Below, one piece after another: positions 5,156-8,147 of a DNA stretch of 8,147 nt (its first letter is position 1; each line of letters begins with the position of its first letter). The DNA is taken from the NCBI GenBank assembly GCA_025965635.1, contig JAOPWO010000384.1, positions 1 through 8,147 of the forward strand, given 5' to 3'. The notes beneath the pieces are model-generated. The model did not search any database. It worked only from the letters and a program-made list of their open reading frames with translations, and had not been told where the DNA came from. This DNA comes from Modestobacter sp. Lineage in GTDB: Bacteria > Actinomycetota > Actinomycetes > Mycobacteriales > Geodermatophilaceae. The position numbers were made by a program, and so were the translations under genes.

Positions 5156-5614
5156 TCAGTTCCGGAGGTTCAGCTGGTCGTGCCGCAGCGCGAACTCGTC
5201 GACCTCCCCGGTCGACGGCGTCCGCCCACCGGCGTGGAGTTCCAGGAGGCCCTCGAAGTACTCCTCGCGCGGGATGCCCGGGGTGAACAGGACGAGGAAC
5301 CGGGCGCCGACGTCCGGCCCGGCCGCCCGGAAGCCGTGCACGCTCGACCGCGCGACGTAGACGAGGTCCCCGGCGTGCGCCGTCGTCCACTCCTCACCGG
5401 CCAGCACCGCCAACGACCCCTCCAGCACGTGGAAGGACTCACTGAACGTGCGGTGCAGGTGCGGACCCGGTCCACGGCCCCCCGGCGCCATCGTCACCTC
5501 GAACAACCCGAAGTCGCCGCGGGTCTGGCTGCCGGTGGCGACGAACCGGGTCCGCCCGGCCGAGCGTTGGTCGACCCGGCGGGAGAAGGCCGCCGGATCG
5601 GGCAGGTACGTCAT
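5156..5614 (-). CDS. Cupin-domain protein
   Basis: This is a small single-domain cupin of 152 residues. The first cupin motif is intact: HLH at 52-54, then Glu59 and Gly66 (H-x-H-x4-E-x6-G). The second motif, GDLVYVARSSVHGF (82-95), keeps the metal-ligand His93 but has Ala in place of the usual Pro. His52, His54, Glu59 and His93 could therefore hold a metal ion. The substrate cannot be told; this group includes dioxygenases, isomerases and sensors. The open frame extends much further upstream, but ATG 5614 is chosen because it overlaps the methyltransferase stop as ATGA, the classic sign of coupled translation, and because MTYLPDPAAF looks like a natural N-terminus. Confidence 0.88.
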   Translation of the reverse strand: MTYLPDPAAFSRRVDQRSAGRTRFVATGSQTRGDFGLFEVTMAPGGRGPGPHLHRTFSESFHVLEGSLAVLAGEEWTTAHAGDLVYVARSSVHGFRAAGPDVGARFLVLFTPGIPREEYFEGLLELHAGGRTPSTGEVDEFALRHDQLNLRN

Positions 5615-6210
5615 CGCAGCACCGCCACCAGGAAGTCCGCGTCCGGGGTGGACGGGCGCAGGTCCCAGGTCGACAGCAGCAGGTCCGTCGTCCACCCGCC
5701 CGCGGCGGCGTCGTCCAGGAACTCGTCGAACGGGTACCCCCGGCCGGCGCCGAAACCGATCGCCGCCCGGCCGCCGGGCGCCAGGTGCGCGCGCAGCCGG
5801 CGCAGCACCTCCCGGCGGGTGCCCGGCGCCAGGAACGTCATGACGTTGCCGGCGCACACGATCCCGTCGAACGGCTCCGGCACGCCCCGCGCCGGGAGGT
5901 CGAGCTCGGCCAGGTCACCGACGACCCACTGCGGGCCGGGGTGGTCCTCCTCGGCGGCGGCGATCAGCACCGGGTCGCCGTCCACGCCGACCACGACGTG
6001 GCCGGCCTCGGCCAGGAACGCCCCGACCCGGCCCGGCCCGCACCCGGCGTCGAGCACGCGCGCCCGGCGCGGCAGCATCGCGTCGACCAGCCGGGCCTCA
6101 CCGCCCAGGTCGCGCCCCTCCGCGGCCATCGTGCGGAACCGCTGCACGTAGGCCGCCGAGTGCTCCGGGTCCTGCTGCGTCATCCGTGTCCACGCGCTGT
6201 GCTCGACCAT
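5611..6210 (-). CDS. Class I SAM-dependent methyltransferase
   Basis: This 199-residue protein has a Rossmann-type SAM-binding fold. Motif I is VLDAGCGPGRVG (52-63). The acidic residue that binds the ribose is Asp77 in VVGVDGDP. WVVGDLAELDL (95-105) is motif II, FDGIVCAGNVMTFL (114-127) the fourth strand, and LRAHLAPGGRAAIGFG (139-154) the usual late motif. The N-terminus PEHSAAYVQRFRTMAAEG is typical of small actinobacterial methyltransferases with unknown acceptors. The start at ATG 6210 gives MVEHSAW; ATG 6231 or 6234 would add seven or eight residues and no ribosome site separates them. It leads the operon with the cupin and DUF488 genes and is transcribed away from dinB. Confidence 0.9.
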   Translation of the reverse strand: MVEHSAWTRMTQQDPEHSAAYVQRFRTMAAEGRDLGGEARLVDAMLPRRARVLDAGCGPGRVGAFLAEAGHVVVGVDGDPVLIAAAEEDHPGPQWVVGDLAELDLPARGVPEPFDGIVCAGNVMTFLAPGTRREVLRRLRAHLAPGGRAAIGFGAGRGYPFDEFLDDAAAGGWTTDLLLSTWDLRPSTPDADFLVAVLR

Positions 6211-6241
6211 CCGGTCATCATCGCGCGGCATCATCAGGGGC
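6211..6241. promoter_or_regulatory. Short divergent gap between methyltransferase operon and dinB
   Basis: Only 31 bp (or 7 bp, if the longer methyltransferase start is used) separate two divergent starts, so the promoters must lie inside the opposite gene's coding sequence. No clear -10 or LexA (GAAC-N4-GTTC) sequence is visible. AGGGG at 6236-6240 is one base from GTG 6242, too close to act as its ribosome site. Confidence 0.4.
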
Positions 6242-7579
6242 GTGCGTCGAGAGCCCAGCATCATGCACCTCGACCTCGACGCCTTCTTCGCCGCCGTCGA
6301 GCAGCGCGACAAGCCCTCGCTCCGCGGGCGGCCCGTCGTCGTCGGCGGCACCGGTGGGCGCGGCGTCGTCTCCACCGCCTCCTACGAGGCCCGCGCGTTC
6401 GGCGCCCGCAGCGCGATGTCCACGGTCGAGGCGCGTCGGGTCTGCCCGCCGGGCACCGCCTTCCTCGGACCCCGCTTCGCCGCCTACAAGCGCACCGCGG
6501 AGGTGGTCATGGCGGTGCTCCGCGAGCTGTCGCCGCTGGTCGAGCAGGTGTCCATCGACGAGGCCTACGTGGACCTGGCCGCCGGCGGGCACGACCTGAC
6601 CGTCGCCGGGGTCACCGAGCTGGCCACCGGGCTGAAGCAGACCATCGCCGCGGCCACCGGTGGGGTCACCGGATCGGTGGGGGTGGGCAGCTCCAAGTCG
6701 CTGGCCAAGATCGGCTCCGAGCTGGACAAGCCCGACGGGCTGACCGTCGTCCCGGTCGGGCAGGAGCTGGCGGTGCTGCACCCCCTGCCGGTGCGCAGCC
6801 TGGGCGGCGTCGGCCCGGCCACCGCCGAGCGGCTGGCCCAGGTGAAGGTGAAGACGATCGGCGACCTGCACCGGCTCTCCCTGATCGACCTCACCTCGCT
6901 CGTCGGTCAGGCGCACGGCACCGGCCTGTACCGGCTCGCCCGCGCCGACGACGACCGGCCGGTCGTCACCGACCGGGAGGCGAAGTCGGTCCGCGCCGAG
7001 GAGACCTTCGCCCGCGACCTCACCGACCCGGTCCGGCTGAGCACCGAGATCGACGCCCTCGCCGCGCGGGTGGGCAGCCGGCTGCAGCGGTCGGGCACCT
7101 CCGGGCGGACGGTCACGCTCAAGGTCCGGCGCTACGACTTCACCACGCTGACCCGGTCGCAGACCCTCGCCCAGCCGGTCGACGACCCGCGGCAGATCGC
7201 GGAGGTCGCCCACCGGCTGCTCGGCGCGGTCGACCGGTCCGGCGGGCTGCGGCTGCTCGGCGTCGGCGTCTCGGGGCTGTCGACCTACGTGCAGGGCGAC
7301 CTGTTCGCCGAGCTGCTCGACGAGCCGGCCACGCCGCCGGAGGAGGGCACCGAGACCGAGCAGGGGCCCGGTGACCCGCGACCGGGACCGGCGGTGGTCG
7401 CCTGGCACCCCGGTCAGGACGTGGTCCACCCGGAGCTGGGCGCGGGCTGGGTGTGGGGCAGCGGACTGAACCGGGTGACCGTGCGGTTCGAGGGCCCCCG
7501 GACGGCGCCGGGTCCGGTGCGCACCCTCGCCGCGGACGACCCCGGCCTGCAACCGGCCGACCCGCCGGACTGGACCTGA
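6242..7579 (+). CDS. dinB: DNA polymerase IV (Y family) with extra C-terminal domain
   Basis: This is an error-prone translesion polymerase of 445 residues. Catalytic carboxylates are Asp11 in HLDLDAFFAAVEQ and Asp106/Glu107 in SIDEAYVDL; Phe16 aligns with the steric-gate position. The nucleotide-contact stretch is STASYEARAFGARSAM (44-59). KSLAKIGSELDKPDGL and the helix-hairpin-helix VRSLGGVGPATAERL (184-198) follow, then the little finger with SVRAEETFARDL and TLKVRRYDF. QGDLF (351-355) is a sliding-clamp-binding motif. About 90 residues follow it: an acidic/Pro linker, then WHPGQDVVHPELGAGWVWGSG (388-408) and VTVRFE, resembling the SH3/Tudor-like tail of PcrA/UvrD helicases. GTG 6242 keeps the conserved R-x-P-S-I N-terminus; ATG 6263 would remove it but still leaves Asp11. 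Confidence 0.95.
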   Translation: MRREPSIMHLDLDAFFAAVEQRDKPSLRGRPVVVGGTGGRGVVSTASYEARAFGARSAMSTVEARRVCPPGTAFLGPRFAAYKRTAEVVMAVLRELSPLVEQVSIDEAYVDLAAGGHDLTVAGVTELATGLKQTIAAATGGVTGSVGVGSSKSLAKIGSELDKPDGLTVVPVGQELAVLHPLPVRSLGGVGPATAERLAQVKVKTIGDLHRLSLIDLTSLVGQAHGTGLYRLARADDDRPVVTDREAKSVRAEETFARDLTDPVRLSTEIDALAARVGSRLQRSGTSGRTVTLKVRRYDFTTLTRSQTLAQPVDDPRQIAEVAHRLLGAVDRSGGLRLLGVGVSGLSTYVQGDLFAELLDEPATPPEEGTETEQGPGDPRPGPAVVAWHPGQDVVHPELGAGWVWGSGLNRVTVRFEGPRTAPGPVRTLAADDPGLQPADPPDWT

Positions 7580-7608
7580 CCCTGTGGGGTGTCACCCCCC
7601 GCCGGATC

Positions 7609-7635
7609 TGCCCCGCGACGTCCGGTCGCGGGGCA
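7609..7635 (+). terminator. Perfect 11-bp hairpin between dinB and the TPR gene
   Basis: TGCCCCGCGAC (7609-7619) and GTCGCGGGGCA (7625-7635) pair perfectly around the loop GTCCG. No T-run follows. It lies 29 bp after the dinB stop, so a terminator is the simplest reading. The GGGG of its 3' arm is also the only purine run before the next start (GTG 7646). A competing pairing GCGGG (7628-7632) with CCCGC (7640-7644) is possible, so it might instead tune translation of the downstream gene. Confidence 0.65.
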
Positions 7636-7645
7636 CGATCCCGCG

Positions 7646-8147
7646 GTGACCGGCGCTGACTCCCCCGACGACGTCGACGACGTCGACGACCTCGACGACC
7701 TCTACGACCTCGGCTTCGACCTGGCCGAGGCCGGCGACCACGACCGGGCCGTCGAGGTCTTCCGCCGCGCCGTCCTGCTCGGCTGCGCGGTGGCCTGGCT
7801 CGGCCTGGGCAGCAGCCTCGTCGAGCTGCGCCGCTGGGAGGAGGCGGTGGAGGCCTTCGAGGGGGCCGCCGAGGCCGGCGAGGAGGACGCCTGGCTGGAC
7901 CTGGCGTTCGTCCAGCTCCAGCTCGGGCGCTGGGTGGAGGCCGAGCAGGCCGCGCTGCACGCCCTGGACGGCGGGGACACCCGGGCCTGGGGTCCGCTGG
8001 GTTCCGCGCTGCTGGCGCAGGGCGCCCGGCCGGCCGCGATGATCGCCTTCGGCCAGGCCGCGGAGCTGGGCGTGCAGGGCGGCATCGAGGGCGCCCGCCT
8101 GCTCCGCGAGGCCGGCCGCGAGGAGGAGGCCGAGGCCTGGGCGCAGC
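7646..8147 (+). CDS. Tetratricopeptide-repeat protein, 3' end outside window
   Basis: An open frame runs from GTG 7646 through the window end (167 codons visible). After an acidic start, (DDV/L)n at residues 8-22, come TPR-like helical pairs of about 35 residues: LYDLGFDLAEAGDHDRAVEV, AWLGLGSSLVELRRWEEAVE, AWLDLAFVQLQLGRWVEAEQ, AWGPLGSALLAQGARPAAMI, and a fifth starting GARLLREAGREEEAEAW. The repeats keep the Trp/Leu, Gly and Ala positions of TPR or Sel1-type units. TPR proteins act as binding scaffolds; the partner is unknown. There is no signal peptide, so it is probably cytoplasmic. GTG 7589 is an in-frame alternative but would place the terminator hairpin inside the gene. No strong ribosome site is visible. 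Confidence 0.85.
   Translation, partial: MTGADSPDDVDDVDDLDDLYDLGFDLAEAGDHDRAVEVFRRAVLLGCAVAWLGLGSSLVELRRWEEAVEAFEGAAEAGEEDAWLDLAFVQLQLGRWVEAEQAALHALDGGDTRAWGPLGSALLAQGARPAAMIAFGQAAELGVQGGIEGARLLREAGREEEAEAWAQ
7667..7711 (+). repeat. 9-bp minisatellite coding an acidic N-terminus
   Basis: Five tandem 9-bp units are present: GACGACGTC twice, GACGACCTC twice and TACGACCTC once, coding DDV DDV DDL DDL YDL. Loss or gain of units keeps the frame, so length variation between strains is possible. Confidence 0.85.

Noticed and set aside
3516..5390. 624-codon minus-strand frame across the HNH, DUF488 and cupin genes
   Set aside because: It is low-complexity Arg/Gly/Ala sequence in the wrong frame relative to three recognisable proteins.
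6180..6262. LexA/SOS box before dinB
   Set aside because: No GAAC-N4-GTTC-like sequence is present.
5785..7374. 529-codon plus-strand frame across the methyltransferase and dinB
   Set aside because: It is an Arg/Pro-rich shadow frame of dinB and the methyltransferase antisense.
1..8147. CRISPR array, tRNA, rRNA, insertion sequence or phage genes
   Set aside because: No such repeats, RNA genes or transposase-like proteins were seen. The intein is the only mobile element.

Overview
The window is a high-GC actinobacterial chromosome segment. Almost every codon ends in G or C, GTG starts are common, and the protein sequences resemble Geodermatophilaceae (Blastococcus, Geodermatophilus, Modestobacter). 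The family assignment is inferred from memory of homologues, not from a search.

Left part (1-3598, + strand). This is the conserved replication/ribosome cluster: the end of rpsR (S18), rplI (L9), a roughly 400-bp non-coding gap and dnaB (replicative helicase). The gap holds a terminator-like hairpin, a group of DnaA-box-like sites including one perfect TTGTCCACA, three copies of a 9-mer, a possible promoter and a 9-bp inverted repeat just before the dnaB start. dnaB is split by a 415-residue intein placed exactly inside the Walker A P-loop (GVGK|ST). The intein starts with Ala and carries the Trp/Cys/Thr set of class 3 inteins. Its LAGLIDADG endonuclease lacks the catalytic Asp of the second motif and carries two zinc-ribbon-like Cys clusters. 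Further down dnaB, the other classical DnaB intein site (RESG|SIEQ) is empty. It sits in the middle of a roughly 240-bp tract whose codon choice is sharply unlike the rest of the gene.

Middle part (3599-6241). A secreted, probably lipid-anchored HNH nuclease-like protein with a C-terminal Excalibur domain (+) starts inside a near-match to the ParB site parS. It converges on, and overlaps by 112 bp, a minus-strand operon of three genes: SAM methyltransferase, cupin (4-bp ATGA overlap) and DUF488 protein (9-bp gap).

Right part (6242-8147, + strand). dinB (DNA polymerase IV) diverges from the methyltransferase operon across about 31 bp. It carries an internal clamp-binding motif and an extra C-terminal SH3/Tudor-like module. 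A perfect 11-bp hairpin follows, then a tetratricopeptide-repeat protein cut off by the window end.

The unifying theme on the left is replication. The helicase gene is controlled next to DnaA-box-like sites, its product must be assembled by protein splicing, and a parS-like site lies just downstream, which fits an origin-proximal location. The strongest candidates for something new are the codon-shifted tract around the empty intein site, the single-residue loss in the resident intein's endonuclease, and the DnaA-box and parS-like sites. No wholly new multi-gene system is evident.
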